Counted from the stretch's first letter, positions 36,337 to 55,013 are shown. The stretch is DNA of 64,000 nucleotides from Anoplopoma fimbria (GCF_027596085.1 NC_072451.1:7593513-7657512), one strand, 5' to 3'. A program made the numbers and translations. Notes: generated by a model not told the origin, from the letters alone.

Positions 36337-39300
36337 TACAGACGAGTTTGTTCCAAGCCTTAATTGTTACAGCATCATATTACTTGTTTTAGCTACAGTA
36401 ATTATTTACAGACAGGCAACTAAAGTAACAGAAGTATTACATTTCTGTAACCAGAATTTCAAGCCTTTTCACTGTCTTTACATGAGCATTTAATAAAAAA
36501 GTTAATCATTTACATGTCTACTATTTTGTTAAGGACAGCTTTCATATCTTAGAAAACGACTTCCATCATAAGAACTTGTTTTGTTTTAATTTACAGTTAT
36601 TCTTCTTGAGAACAAAATAACCCTTCACACTAAAACTGCCCTTTATCCCATGATGAGACACTTTGAATAAGAGTTAATGACTTGCCTTCATCAGCTCACT
36701 GTATCGTGAAGGAAAGACTTCCAATACTTCCGATAATTGCCACTTAAACTGCTTTAATGCACTGTAATGTTTGGCCTATGGGGGGCTTTTAATCTTCATA
36801 TGCTGATTTATGCTGAAAGACGCATTTAAATAGCTTATTATATTATATATGATGTCATATCTTACAGCAGATTGTCGATATAAAAGAGGGTTTTTTACCA
36901 ACCCTGACTGGGAATGAACAAAAGTCAAGGCAGTCCTTTCTTTGAGCAGTAATTCTTCTTCTAGAATAGAGGCAGCCTCACTGTTGCTCGTCAGGCCTAT
37001 TTAAATCAGCCATGACAGATGAGGTGATTCACACTCTCACTGCCTGCTGAAAGCAGCAGTTAATGCACTGCAGGAAGAATGGAAGACAGACAATAGGTTT
37101 CGCCGAAGACAGTTTCTCATCGCAAATAATTAACGCTTAGTCCTTTTTATCTCAGACTAAGCAGTAAAAAGTCTCAGCTTGATCTTTCAGTGAAGAAAAT
37201 TCTCTCTTCTCCCGTAATGTCTTTCCAAAATTCATACTGCCAGATATATCTGTACTGGCAGCTTTTAAAACAGGCTCACTTTATGAACGGGCATGATGAA
37301 GTAAATGTCAATGACTCAGACAAATAGATTGGTGTTAAGAGGGATAGGTGAGAAGTTTAAAATATACAGAGACAATAATGGAATTTCATGCATGACGTGG
37401 ATTAATATAAAACAAAAGATTAGCCATTCATGGTGGATACAATTACATTGCACCACAGCAGCCCAGACAGATCAATATAGTTTCTTTTCCGCCTTCTGTT
37501 ACAAAACACCAGCACTCAGGTAGATGATTTATGGAGAGGCGGTATCTGAGCCAAAGGGAGCACATGGTTGATTACGCTATTAAAGTGTTGGAAAAGATTT
37601 ATTAATTAAACCTGGTAGGTTATATCTTTAAAGTATTTGTTTATTAAACTATGGTGGTTTGGTGGTTGATTATGCTTTCAAAATAGTTGGAATAGGTTAT
37701 AGATTGTCCACAGTGTGGTATTTGTTTAAAAGTGAAAATGAAGACCTTTAAAGCTTCATTTACACCTAAAGTTCTTGCTTTTAGCATTTGGGAACAATCA
37801 ATAATAGGTTGTATTATATAATATAAAAAAAGTAATTCAAAGGAGCTCATTAATATCAGCTCTAATGTATTTTCACCATGATGTGGCTGTCATCCTTCAA
37901 AATACTTTCTGAATTATGTTCTGAGATAAATCTACAACCTGGAACTTTTGTTTTGTTTTGACTTTGGCGTTCCCTGTGGACGAAGGCTTTAATGTTTCAG
38001 TGTGCCAGACTCACTTTATAAAACTTCTCATTTTACTGCAGCAAGGTCTGACAGTCTGCTCAGTACAGTCCTGGTTCTGGTCTTCCTGTGCCTCCCATTC
38101 CCTCCAGCGGGCCCAGCAATATGGCCTGAGCCTTCAGCAGCATGGTGTTGGTGTTGGATCCCAGTGGGAACCTATTAGAGGAGAAGCCAATGCTATCAGT
38201 TGCTGAGCTCTCCTCCTCCCACTGGAGCTCCAACTGCAGGTTGAAGGAGGCAGCAAAGCCGGATCTTGGTCTGCCCACAGCAGGCTGGTTAGTGAGTTAA
38301 CGGAGGTGTGATGAACCTGCGTGTTGTAAATAGTTTTGTCTGAATTTTGCAGGAAATTGTACCAGAACCCTGCATAGAAATAGCCAATATTCTTGCTGAT
38401 AATTTATATTTTATATTCAGATAAATATATTTCCAAACAGAATCAGAACTTAAATTCATCAGGGCTGCATTACTTGAGTATACGGTCTCGGTCTAGGGAT
38501 GATTTTCCCATCAAAGTCCTCGAACTTAACCAACAAAATACAATTTGTCCATGCTTGCTTAGGTATAGGCAGAAAAACAACTTGTTTATGCCTGTTTACT
38601 TTAAGTTAGATCTAATGATGGTGATGCTGATTTACATTGCAGACAGTACAAATTACATGGCATACAAATAACAGTCAAAAAGCAAGAAAGACCTTCTTAT
38701 TGCACGCTAAATGTGCTAGAAATGATCATTTCATTCATTGACCATTTGGTGAGAGCAGGCTGTGAGCTAGGATGGAGTTGGCCCTTCCTTCTGGAAAAAC
38801 AAACAGAAAGACTTGACATTGCTAATTACTGTTGTGAATTTAAGTTAAAGGAACAAGAAAATAGTGCTTGCAGTCAATGCTTGCAGCAATGATTGCTTTG
38901 GTATGTATGTATTCCTACTTTATTTTGGAAAATCATACCTGATTATGCAGCCTACCTTGATTTTGTCTCATCTCTTTTATTGCAGGTTTCTGTTTATTTG
39001 TTGGTATTGTAATGTTTTAATTCTGCTCTAAAGAGATTTCAATCTCCACGAGGCTTTTACCTGGTTGAATGAAGGAAAATAAATAATTGAATGTGTACTC
39101 TAGTTTTTCTGCCCACTTTCATATTAGCGTGTAACATTGTGTAAGAACATTTTGTTTCTTATAATATGTCAGGTAACACTTTAAAATACAGCCCAAGTTC
39201 ATGTGTTTTTCCTCAGCAGAGCCAGAAAATTCACCTAACAAAAGAGCTGAGCTGAATGATTCTTCGAAATACAACACAAGCTTACGTAAGCATCCGGTAA

Positions 39301-41910
39301 CTAATGCAAAGCATTTTGTTTTCTGCTTATTCCTGCCTTTTATCGGAGGCTCAATGTACTTTTTCTAAAGATGGTTCATTTGTGTGGAAGTAGGTGGATA
39401 GACACAGCATCTGTAGCATCCACACACACAATTATGGACTGGCTGATGTCAATGAGTGAGGATTACAAGTACAGAAAGGCCCGGGGAAAATTGATGTGCA
39501 CACAACAGATTTGTGTGAAGCCTAAATCCTTATTAGTGCCTAATTTTATGACTCATATCCCAACCACAAAACTCTAAGTACAGAGAAGCACAAAACACAA
39601 CATATTAAAGCACATAAAAAGAGACACAACATAAGCAAATGAAGAAAGCATCTTCACCAATTTTACGACACAAAACATGTATTTATTTAATTATCTTATA
39701 TTGAATGAAACGCCATTCCAGAATAATCTAGCCCATAATAGCTTTCTTGATCAGGAGTGTGTAATATAACGCTATGAATGCATCAGCAAAGGCAACATTT
39801 TGAATGAAACATTATGCCTACCGTCTTGCCTGTTTTATTAACCCTTTCATTTTTCAGAATCTCAAGAGGGGACATTTGCATTGTGAGTGTGTTCCTGGAA
39901 ACAAAACAGGGAAAAGTGGAACATGTGAAGACACAAAGTCCTCTCTCGTGATGCGAAATGCATCTCTCAATGGACTGTAAATTATTTATCTTTCATGCTA
40001 TATTATACTATGTAATGCTAATATGTTATAATTGATTTTGCAAAATATAATATATTTCTATTTAATTTCTGTATAAATTCAGACAAACATATATCAAGTA
40101 TCATTACTTAATCATATGATATGTTACTCTGTTGTATGCTGTTTGCATATACTATATTTGTTGCTGCTACTAATCAAAACACCATGTCACTCTTGTAGTT
40201 TCTATTTTTATTTCTATTCTTATTTTTCCTTTTATGTTACACACATCTTATTATTTATAATTTACTTCCTGCCCCTGTGCAGCTGCGATATCGTATAAAT
40301 AAAGGCGTATCTCAGTCATCTTGGTCATATGACCCTCATCCATTACAGTATGTAAGTATTATTTCTGCATTACATTTCTTTCTGTCTCCATGGCAACAAC
40401 ATTTACATATTATACTTGTTATAGGGGCATGAGGATGCACGCAAACAGCACATCAATAATTAGAAATGGCCTGGTTTCAGGCTACATAACAGAATGCTGT
40501 TTGCACGTAAACACATTCATTGACACTGAGGCCTTGGAGCCATTGATATGAGGAAATGTGACTTGAATGAAAACTTGTCATTTAAGACAATAAAAAGCTG
40601 TTTTAAGATGCATGCATTAACATAAGTGCCGATGGGGTCAGTTATGAAATAAACTGAATGTTCTGTTTTTACATAATGTTCAGTAAGGCATGGAAATTTG
40701 TAGATTGCTGGATGTTTTTTGTTTTTTTTGTGGTGGGGGTTATGCTTTATGAAATAAAGTGGGAAAAATGGATCAACTCTGTGGTTGAAACATTACAGCT
40801 GCCTGAGTTCGCTGTACACCTTAAACCACTGCAAAAATGAACCCGCCATTAGAAAACACATTGATTTTCAAGGTAAAAGGTTAATTTATTCATCTTTCTA
40901 AGGGTTATGTAACAAAGTGCTATAGTTGAAGTACCTTTGTGGTACTCACTTTAAAAGTCACAAAGAACCCAGGATGCACTCAGTTTTGAAACCTCTCCAC
41001 CATCAGACTCTGCTTCACTCAATGCATTGATCAAGTCTAATGCCTGATGTACATTCAACATCAACCTCTGTCTCTTGTCCATAGTGAAGGTTAGCCTATG
41101 AGTCATGAAGCAGCTCTATAGAGTGCTGCAGGGATGATGTATTTTGTAGAAAAACAGCATGCCCATGGTGCCCTCAAAAAAAATAAACGAATGGGATTTT
41201 TCTATGGGATTTGGCGTTATTGCAGAAAATAAACTCTGTTGCAAACAAATGTTTAATATTAGTCCATGTGATGTTCATTAAGATAATCTCAAAAATGAAC
41301 ACCTCTTTATTTTTGAAGATGGAATGCAATCAGCAATAGGAAAAAGCAAATGTTAGGCTATAAACGAACTACATAACGGTCGAGTAAATTCATGTTACTA
41401 CCACTAAGCTTAAGGTGGGAGATTCTGGGTGACGTGTAGTCTCATTTAGCTTGTGTTAACTGCAGACCTTATTTCAGGCATCTAACCAAAAACCCATTCA
41501 TAAAACCCACTAGGTGATGCATAATGATTTTATTAACGTAAATAAGTAATATACTGTATATCTTGCATCCGCACAAATACCATTTCATTCCTATGACTTT
41601 GTAGGAAATACTGTATAGTTGAACATTCTTGTGATGGTAAAAATAATTCTGACCAGATTATAAAATCATAAAATGTTTTCCTCTCTTAATCCATTAATCC
41701 ATCCATAAATTTGCATATATATTGAGTGTTTATGTATAAAGCATGTTTCCTATTTCAGGTCAGGTATTTAAAATAGATGAATTTACTGCTCTCTAACTCA
41801 AGGATCTTGTTAACGTTATTCTTATTTTAATTATTTTATGCCTAATAAACACAGTCAAGGGAGTTAAAACGTCAATGTCCGTGTATTTAAAGTACTGGTT
41901 GCACAACTAT

Positions 41911-41955
41911 GATGCTGGTAGACCGGCTTAACCAGCATAGCTATGCTGGGTCTCC
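41911..41955. repeat. Short GCTGGT/ACCAGC palindromic cluster
   Basis: ATGCTGGT at 41912-41919, ACCAGCAT at 41931-41938 and ATGCTGGG at 41943-41950 give alternating orientations of one motif. It resembles the core of a palindromic fish MITE but is too short to assign. Confidence 0.5.
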
Positions 41956-44900
41956 AGCGCCAGACCAACACAATGGCCTTTTTTTTTCATTGTGGTAATG
42001 CTACTTTCACCTTTTCTTCCACCACTGGCTGATATTTATGTAAGTACTCTACATCTGTGCTCAGTTTGGACCTTGCATTCCGACTGATACATTGGATTAA
42101 GCATTTACTTTCTTTATTGATTTCCGCGGCTTTCGAAATTGATTCCTTTATGGGAATCATTTTCTCTGTTGACCTTCAGTTGAAGTTCAAGTGTTGATAC
42201 AGACCTTTATCACAAGCGTGTCTGGAAGGAGTGGAGACAGAAGAGGACAAACTGAACCAGAGCTCATCAATGAATCCCAGAAGAAAATGTCATACAGTGT
42301 AAGACAAGCACGGCCAAAATTCACCTAGGTTACCCGGCTCACAAGGGAGATAGAAAAATATGAAATTAAACATCATACCAGGTCAAAAGGATTCCTCACC
42401 AATATATGAATGTTTTAATGTGTGCCTACATGTCATTTTACCCTCAATAAAAACAAAATGGAAAAAATGATATCCACATTCATGCAAGATATTTTTCATG
42501 TTAAAAAAGGAGACAGTGTTATACGTCATTGTGGTTTACTGTAAGAAGGAGGCTGAGCTTTTGTCCAAAGGTCAAAAAAGATGAGTTTTTGTGATTGCAC
42601 ATACACCAATATATGGATGGAGGGACCAATTGGAGAGTTGGAAAGGAGTTATCTTTTTTATCTTTCAGAAAATGTAGCCGAGGTTTTCTGTGCTGGTATT
42701 AAGTGAGCCTTTGAGCTCAAGTCAGATGGTATAGTGCAGAGCTGGAGGCATGGAGGAACATACCGTTGTCTGGCCTGAGTTCATGAGTGAAGATTATGAT
42801 GATCATCAGAAATTGTTCAGCATGTGGGCAAATATAAAGTATTTTGCTTTTCCACCATCCAAGATGCCTGAGGTGCAAAGTGCAGGCCGACAGTCAAGTT
42901 AAGAGCGGATAAGCTTGTTGGGTGAGAGAACAACAGCCGCAGGTTAGATGCGAAATAATGTCAACAGTTGTAAATAAACACAGAATCAACTACATTCCCA
43001 TTTTCAACAATTGTTAATAAGCAATGGAAGATGTATTGTCTGCAGTAGGGTTGCATAGAAAAGCTTTTTGAGCTACAAAATGAATAAATGAAAAGGATTA
43101 CAGCTTGAAGCATTATTTATCTTTTTGTTTGTTGAACAGAGGGATGTGAGACTGCGTTCTACTTAAGTGCAATCATTCTTGTATGAACAACCAAAGTATC
43201 TGCCCACAGTTTGCTTCACAACAATAAAAAAATGTAATTTTCACTGGGATGTGAGAAAGATATTATTTTTCTTTTTTCTTTTATTGCTGCTGCAAAGTCT
43301 TCTTGTCAACTACACTTGGCACTCTGACACTTTGCACCTTATTGTTGGTGTAAACTGTGTGATAATAAAGAAAGGCTACTCTTCCATTTGTGTCACAGCA
43401 TGCCGATCCACATCCAGCATGGTGCAATTGTCACCTCAGGGATTTAAGCACCTGTGTTCAAAGATTGATGCAGTCCATTTGGTGCAGCCTTGTCTATGGA
43501 TGGATTAAAAAAAAAAGAGAAACAACCATAAATAGTCTTCCGGGACAATTTGACACAAAAAAACCTCCATTATTAATACATATACATGTATATACATTAA
43601 AAGTACAGATGGCTAGCGTCAAGATCTCAGCATGAAACAACTTTCGTCTGTGATACATAGCACAAAACCTGTCTTGCATTTGCTGATGCAGCTGTTTCTA
43701 TGTCATCAAAGGAATACTGAAACACCTTCACATAGCACTGAACAACAGAACAGGCACACAAATAGACTTTGACATATAACAAGGAAGACTTTCAACTTTT
43801 TTTTCTATTCTGCCTCTGGACAGTTTGTTCAATGTCTGTGATGTCACCCTGTGATTGCTGAATCTCCTGCTGTTAGTACTCCTATGCAGGAGTGAGACGG
43901 CACCAGAAAAGAGGAAAACAGTACCAATAATTAGTCCCAACTGCCGTGACGTCTTTTTGATGAAGAAAAAAAAAAGAATGCATAAATTTCCAAGCTGCTG
44001 TGAATAAGTCGACTTAAGGACCTTCAGGGCCTTTAGTCCTCGTTAAATAATTTCTGATCTGTGATGTAATAAAGACAAAACTAATAACCTTTATAGCTGA
44101 GGGACTTCTGTGGCCTCAGAGGTGAAACCTGCTGCATATTGCCTAGACTTATAAGATTAGGATGGGAACACTATCCTTTGAGGTAAGAACCACTGGCAGA
44201 ATGCCTGCGTTGAAATTAATTAAGAGCAAAGGTTAGATTTATTTTTTTGTCATTCTCACAGCAAAGACCGTTTTGTAAATGTTTGTGTACTGTTGAGTAG
44301 AGCTGCTCCTCCTGTGAACCCCAAGTTACACTCTGGGCACTTTACAGCAGACCACTGCTTCTAAATCTTATGGGTTAAATGCAGAGCTCAAATTATATAT
44401 ATGAACCTGTATGATTATGGCAATCATAATTAAGTTTATAAACCATATTGTGATATCAACAGGGATATATGCCACAAGTATTAGCCACATTTGATCCATG
44501 TTTCTTTGTCTTAAACACACAAGTTACACATTGTTTTAACTATTAATTTGCTATCCATTCAGCAGTTGAATGAGGGAAAGCTTCCCAGAAGGATAACAGT
44601 TATGAGAAGGACTCCCCCTGGTGGATCGTCATCAGGCCATTTAAACAGTTTACGAGCTGCAACCACGACTGTTGTATTTCACAGATTTACTGATGTGCTT
44701 TTACAATGATGGGAAACTTGCAGGAGACACTTTCAACAAAACGGCGACAAAATCAAAACTGCAGAGGCAGAGTACACTCTCTAAATATAGATCAATCTCA
44801 AAATATGCTTAATTCCTTCAATGTCATGGCGTTCATCACTGGATGCCCATGTTTTTCAACCTTCCCAGACCTAGATGGTAGTTCAGGATTTCTGTTCCAA

Positions 44901-45740
44901 ATGTTTGACAAAATAGTCTCCAAGCAAGTGAAATTATCAGACTTTCCAAGTTAAGTCTTAAGTCTGGTTTGAAATTGCAGGTGGATATCATTTGTAAGGA
45001 TATCAAACAAAGGTATTTCTGTTATGATATGTATTTTTGTGGTATAATGGAACTTTACATAAACATTTTTTTTGATATAATAATGTTTTTGTTGTAAAGT
45101 GCGGACATAATGAAAACAATATTTATAATACAAACTGAACATACTTGTTACAATGAATAAATCTGGACAAATATTTCATACAAATGATAGTATAATGAAA
45201 ATAAGTTGTTGTGTTTCAACATCGAGGCCACAGGAAGAGCAAATAATGTCAGTGTCATGTGTTATGTTTTGATGGATAGTATCAATGGAGAAGTTTGAAA
45301 CTGAAATCTCTAGATTAGTTTGTCATCAAGTATCTTGAAGACAAAGTCCAATCTTTTGCTCTTGGTTTTTTCATTCATTCCCTAATAAATAATCTGTTTT
45401 TAATTCCTCAAGTGTACTTTTTCACAGGATAAATTCTATGTACAGCAGTATCTCATATGTGACACCTCTTTGACCATGTTTGTTAGTCAGTGCTTATCAC
45501 AACACTTTATGTGATTGTATTTCACTGAAGTGAGTTTATACTTTGATAATGGATAAACAATGCTTTTTATTTTTTTCTAAGTAAGTCTGATATCAGATAT
45601 TTATTTCAAGAGAAATTAATTTGAATCAGTACAAAGTCCTAAAAACATCTCTTAAAAGTGAAAAAAAATTCAAAGAAAATTGTGTCATTTAGTTTATTTG
45701 AGTTATCTAATAAGCGGGCAACTGTTTTCCAGTATGCTAT

Positions 45741-45793
45741 TGTAAATGTCCCTGCTGCGGGACTAATAAAGGATTATCTTATCTTATCTTATT
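45741..45793 (+). mobile_element. Retroelement 3' end with (TTATC)n tail, copy 2 (short)
   Basis: TGTAAATGTCCCTGCTGCGG, GACTAATAAAGGATTATC and a few TTATC repeats. It is strongly 5'-truncated. Confidence 0.65.
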
Positions 45794-46262
45794 CATCAAT
45801 GTATGGTACAAAAAAGTGAGTTGCTTTTGTTGTTCAACAGAATGTATTTGTGGGGTGAGAAAAAGGGATTGCATTCAAGCCACCAAGGGGATCTACTGCT
45901 ATATATTCTGTGTAAATATGGAAGTTTAACTGGGTTTTATTGAACAAATGAATCACTTTTAATATACTGTAGTCGTTATTTAACTCAAACTACAATAGTG
46001 ACACTCTAGCGTCCATAACACGCACTGCATGGAGCTCTCACTGGGACGTATTCGGTTATAATACTCACTTCTCCAAGGACTTTGCTGCACACCTTTTTAT
46101 TCTGTGTATAGCGCAGTGTGAACCACAACCCACGTGCGGGGAAAATGCATTAATAGTTTTATGTTTTGTAATTTATTTCCAATATTTCTATATTTTTGTT
46201 TTTGTAAAAGGATCACTTTGTATGAGTAAGACATGACAAGTCCAGGAATATGTATATACAAA

Positions 46263-46375
46263 GTTCTTATTCAATTCAATTCAGTTTATTTTGTATAGCC
46301 CAGAATCACAAATTACAAATTTGCCTCAGAGGGAAAAACTCCCCTAAAAAACCCTTTAACATCTCCCAGCATGGA
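46263..46375. repeat. Internally deleted copy of a common fish repeat (TTCAATTCAATTCAG type)
   Basis: ATTCAATTCAATTCAGTTTA, TTTGTATAGCCCAGAATCAC and AACTCCCCTAAAAAACCC are blocks of a ubiquitous teleost repeat. The middle section I would expect between the second and third blocks is missing. Confidence 0.55.
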
Positions 46376-46377
46376 CA

Positions 46378-46438
<61 letters not shown>
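46378..46438. repeat. (AAT)n microsatellite
   Basis: About 20 uninterrupted AAT units. They separate two different repeat fragments. Confidence 0.98.
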
Positions 46439-46500
46439 TTTAACTTTATTTATATAGCACCTTTTAAAAACAAGGTTTACAAAGTGCTTTGACAGACCAG
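46438..46500. repeat. Repeat fragment with TTTATTTATATAGCACCTTT
   Basis: TTTAACTTTATTTATATAGC and ACAAAGTGCTTTGACAGACC resemble a second common fish interspersed repeat tail. It lies between the AAT and the AAATAAAAT simple repeats. Confidence 0.5.
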
Positions 46501-46555
46501 CCAGCAAGACAGTGCACAAGAAACAAAATGAAAATAACAAGTGACAATCAAATAA

Positions 46556-46661
46556 ACAAATAAAATAATAAAATAAATAAAATAAATAAAATAAATAAAA
46601 TAAATAAAATAAATAAAATAAATAAAATAAATAAAATAATAAAATAATGAAATAAATAAAA
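46556..46661. repeat. (AAATAAAAT)n simple repeat
   Basis: A 9-base period, AAATAAAAT, recurs about ten times with slight decay at both ends. Confidence 0.92.
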
Positions 46662-47149
46662 TCAAGTGATAATGGTAAAATATGCAATATATGTCATGTG
46701 TACAGAATGAACAGCATAACGGAGATACAACACATTCAATGTATATGACACAAATGATTCATATAATAAGAGTAGTAAGCAGAGTAACGAAGGAAAAAAC
46801 AATTAAGACTACTTATAATAACAGCAGCAATTATTATAGTAGAATATGTTCAGAACCTTTGTTTAGTTTCTTACATGCTGAGGTTATTTTTCCAGAAAAT
46901 AACATGAATATATATGCAAACTGACACAAAAATAAAGATGTACAGAATAAAGCAGATGTACAGAATAAAGTATTGAATGTGTATTGTACCTTGTGCAGCA
47001 TTTTGTCTAATAAGACGGGTAAATGTCTTTTTCTGTCTGTACATATAATATTTCAATTATTGTGGATTTTACTGTTTTTTATTGCTTATTTATAATACTT
47101 GTTTTTTATTTCATTTTATTTTTATCTTGTCTGTCTTTTACTATGTCTC

Positions 47150-47343
47150 TTGTGTGCACTTTACCCTATGCTGCTGTAATCCTGCAAATTTCCCTGCTGC
47201 GGGACTAATAAAGGATTATTTTTATCTTACCTTATCTTATTTTTTTATCTTATTTTATCTTATTTTTTTATTTTATCTTATCTTATTTATCTTATTTTAT
47301 CTTATGTTATCTTATCTTATTTTATCTTATCTTATCTTATCTT
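47150..47343 (+). mobile_element. Retroelement 3' end with long (TTATC)n-derived tail, copy 3
   Basis: TGTGCACTTTACCCTATGCT, CTGCAAATTTCCCTGCTGCG and GACTAATAAAGGATTAT are followed by about 130 bases of TTATC/TTTTATC repeats. It is the longest of three same-family ends, all on the plus strand, and ends about 370 bases before the atp6v0b start. Confidence 0.7.
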
Positions 47344-47489
47344 CAAGTTGGATTTGATGCTAAATATGTGAATGTTTACAGTGGGTTTGTGTAGGAGAAG
47401 ATGGCTGACATCCCCTTTAACCCACGGTGTTATTCTCTTTGCTTACAGAATAAGGATAAATAAACATTTCTCAAAGCACAGAACAAAAA

Positions 47490-47710
47490 ATTCATAACCG
47501 GACGCGGCCCCCCTTTTTGCCTCTGGTCACGTGGTCGCCAAGCTGGATCAGCTGACATCACCAGCTTCTCCTTCTGATGCCGAGTCTTCTCCATCGAGCG
47601 ATAGCGCGTCTTTAAACCCCATTATTACGTTTTCTTAGCGTCTCTGGCGTCAAATTACAGATTTGAGCCGAGGACATCTCACTGATTAATTAAGTTAGAT
47701 AGCCAGATAG
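47490..47710 (+). promoter_or_regulatory. atp6v0b promoter / 5' UTR region with CLEAR-like E-box
   Basis: This GC- and CpG-richer block directly precedes the atp6v0b start codons in an otherwise AT-rich setting. It contains GTCACGTGGT at 47526-47535, which matches the first eight bases of the CLEAR consensus (GTCACGTGAC) bound by TFEB/TFE3. V-ATPase genes are established members of the CLEAR network. No TATA box is evident. The transcription start is not determinable from sequence alone. Confidence 0.55.
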
Positions 47711-52836
<5,126 letters not shown>

Positions 52837-53028
52837 AAGATGCATTCACACGCTGAGAAGATAAAAAAAGAACTGCTGGAAAAAAAGACGGATTATTGTG
52901 TAAATACATCGTAAATTATTTAAATGTCTCTATTTGCCTGGTATTGTTTTTAACGCATCATTTATGCAAGAGTGGTACGTGCACACCCGACTGTCTTTTC
53001 TTGAGAGAAACATCAATATTAGAAAAGA

Positions 53029-53030
<2 letters not shown>

Positions 53031-53065
<35 letters not shown>
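53031..53065. repeat. A35 homopolymer in the atp6v0b 3' UTR
   Basis: 35 consecutive A, about 195 bases after the stop codon. A genomic A-tract of this size is prone to internal oligo-dT priming. Confidence 0.98.
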
Positions 53066-53067
<2 letters not shown>

Positions 53068-54188
53068 TGCCTGTGTTTCGTGTACGGTACATATTCTGAT
53101 TATAAATGATTGAACCTTCAGTTCAGCTTGATGGATAGTACAAACAGAATGAATTGTAGGAATTTAGATGTGTTTCCTAACACCAGCCAGTCTTAAGTCT
53201 TGAATCGCTCTCAAAACTTACAGATGGGTTCATGCAAGTTGGGACAAATCTATTTTTTTCTGACCACTCTTGGATAAACGATGAGTGTAAAAATGACACC
53301 GGAGAATTTGAAAATATTTCTGTGAGTGTGTGTGCAGATGTGTGTATGCTGGACATGTGATTTTTTTTCTTTTTTTCAAGTGAAGCATGAGGGTGTTTGC
53401 CATTGTGTTTATTACTGTAGCCTGGTCTGTCAGTTCTTTTTTTTGTTTTTGTAACTGTTCTGCTAATAATAAGCCAGTGGTCCTTAATCCACACAGTGGC
53501 CCAACTACAGTATTTTTTTCAGGCCTCCCGCTGTAGAAGTGATGGAGAATCTATGAAGTATAGGTTTGGAATACTGATCTGAAATCATTAGTAAGGTCAT
53601 TGGAGAGTTGGACTTGCTCTTTGGGAGGCCAGATAGAGTCAGAGTCAGATCACAGCGACATATCTGCTCTAAATATGACATCCTGTCGTTCATTTCCTTA
53701 GTTCCTCAAAACATTATGGAGCTAAAAATGTCGACATTTGAGACCAGTGAGCCTCCTGAACACAGCTGCCAGACATAACTTCCTTGTTTACCCCTGAGTT
53801 TACTTATTTTGTTTGTTTTAATCTGTTTCCTTTTCAGTAGTTTTTACAAGGATGGTGTGGCCACGAAAGTGGATTGTTCAGTTTTGACTAGAGGGAAGCC
53901 AAAATATCCTGGATAACCATAATATATATACTTTTTTGCAGATGCTCAAGTGAAAGCTTTCTAAACCTTTGATAGTCGTAGACAGGCAAGTGGAATTTAT
54001 TTTAGTAAGCACGTTCGTGACAAGTATTACCTTACGCTAAATAGTGATAGTTTACATCTCCTGTAGCATCACCATGGTAGTACTAGAGGTCTTTAGGGGT
54101 AATGATTTTGTATTAACTGGTCCTCTCACTTAGATGTTATGTGATCTCAGGTGGTCTGGCATGTAGAAAAACACAGATTCCATTACAT

Positions 54189-54194
54189 AATAAA
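54189..54194 (+). other. Candidate polyadenylation signal for atp6v0b (proximal)
   Basis: AATAAA on the plus strand about 1.35 kb after the stop codon. It would give a 3' UTR of about 1.4 kb that includes the A35 tract. The next canonical hexamer I noted is at 55008-55013. Confidence 0.3.
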
Positions 54195-55007
54195 ACAACT
54201 TTATGGATGCAGACTTTTTAAATTCTCATTTTACACAGAAATTCTACAAATCCTCACTTTTATTTTTTATTAAACTCAAGTCCGTGTTCCCAATATTTTC
54301 TAACATTCCTTAAAGATGTTTAACGTGTGTGTGTAAAGCCGAGTTGTATTTGTGGGTAGAGTGCAATTGGAATGTCAAAATAAGACTTGTGCTACAAGAC
54401 AGCAAAGCCATCAGAAAAAATATTGTCATCAATGTCTCTTTCTTTTTATTAGCTGGTAGCTTTGCAGCATTTCAGCTGATGCCTATTGTTGCTGACTCGT
54501 AAATCTGTATCAATGGATAATCTTTCTGAACCTTTAGCTGACAGAAGAATCAAGTTGATGTCAGCACAGAGAGCAAAATGCTTTTATGGAAAAACCTTTT
54601 GCTCTTGATGCATCATTCCACACATTAAGATGACAGACCATGGCTAATTGTGAATTGTCTCATATCTTTTTCTGTAAGTGTTTCCCCTTTACCCTCTTGT
54701 GGAGTTCTTAATGAGGGGAAACTGGATTGTCTTTAAAATATCTAGACATCCTCCCAAAGGTGTCAAAGCAGCAAGACGACCTTTGCCCTTAAAATGGTTT
54801 TATAAATACACAGAGACATAACTCCAGCATTCCTTTGGCAAACCAGGCTTCGTACCAAACCCCAGGCTTTCAGTGAGTGTAGTTGTTACCGTGTGTGCAT
54901 TATGTTGATGTGATGGTGATCGGAAAGTAAACTCATTGTTTTTGACATTGTGTATGATGATAACAAAAACAAATCCTTCCTTCTGGCTTCATAAATGTCC
55001 TTGAGAA

Positions 55008-55013
55008 AATAAA
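55008..55013 (+). other. Candidate polyadenylation signal for atp6v0b (distal)
   Basis: AATAAA on the plus strand about 2.2 kb after the atp6v0b stop, followed by a T/G-rich stretch (about 55028-55080) such as often follows cleavage sites. It is an alternative end to the one at 54189. cDNA would be needed to choose. Confidence 0.3.

Larger units (their letters stand above)
33827..45740. other. Gene-poor intergenic stretch
   Basis: Apart from the repeat at 35968-36336 and small simple repeats, nothing is recognised. 38060-38280 stands out as GC-rich with a 72-codon open frame on the minus strand, but no family resemblance or splice context supports a gene. Confidence 0.55.

Noticed and set aside
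46313..46687. Frames of poly-Asn, poly-Ile or repeated FYLFYL residues
   Set aside because: They are translations of the AAT and AAATAAAAT simple repeats.
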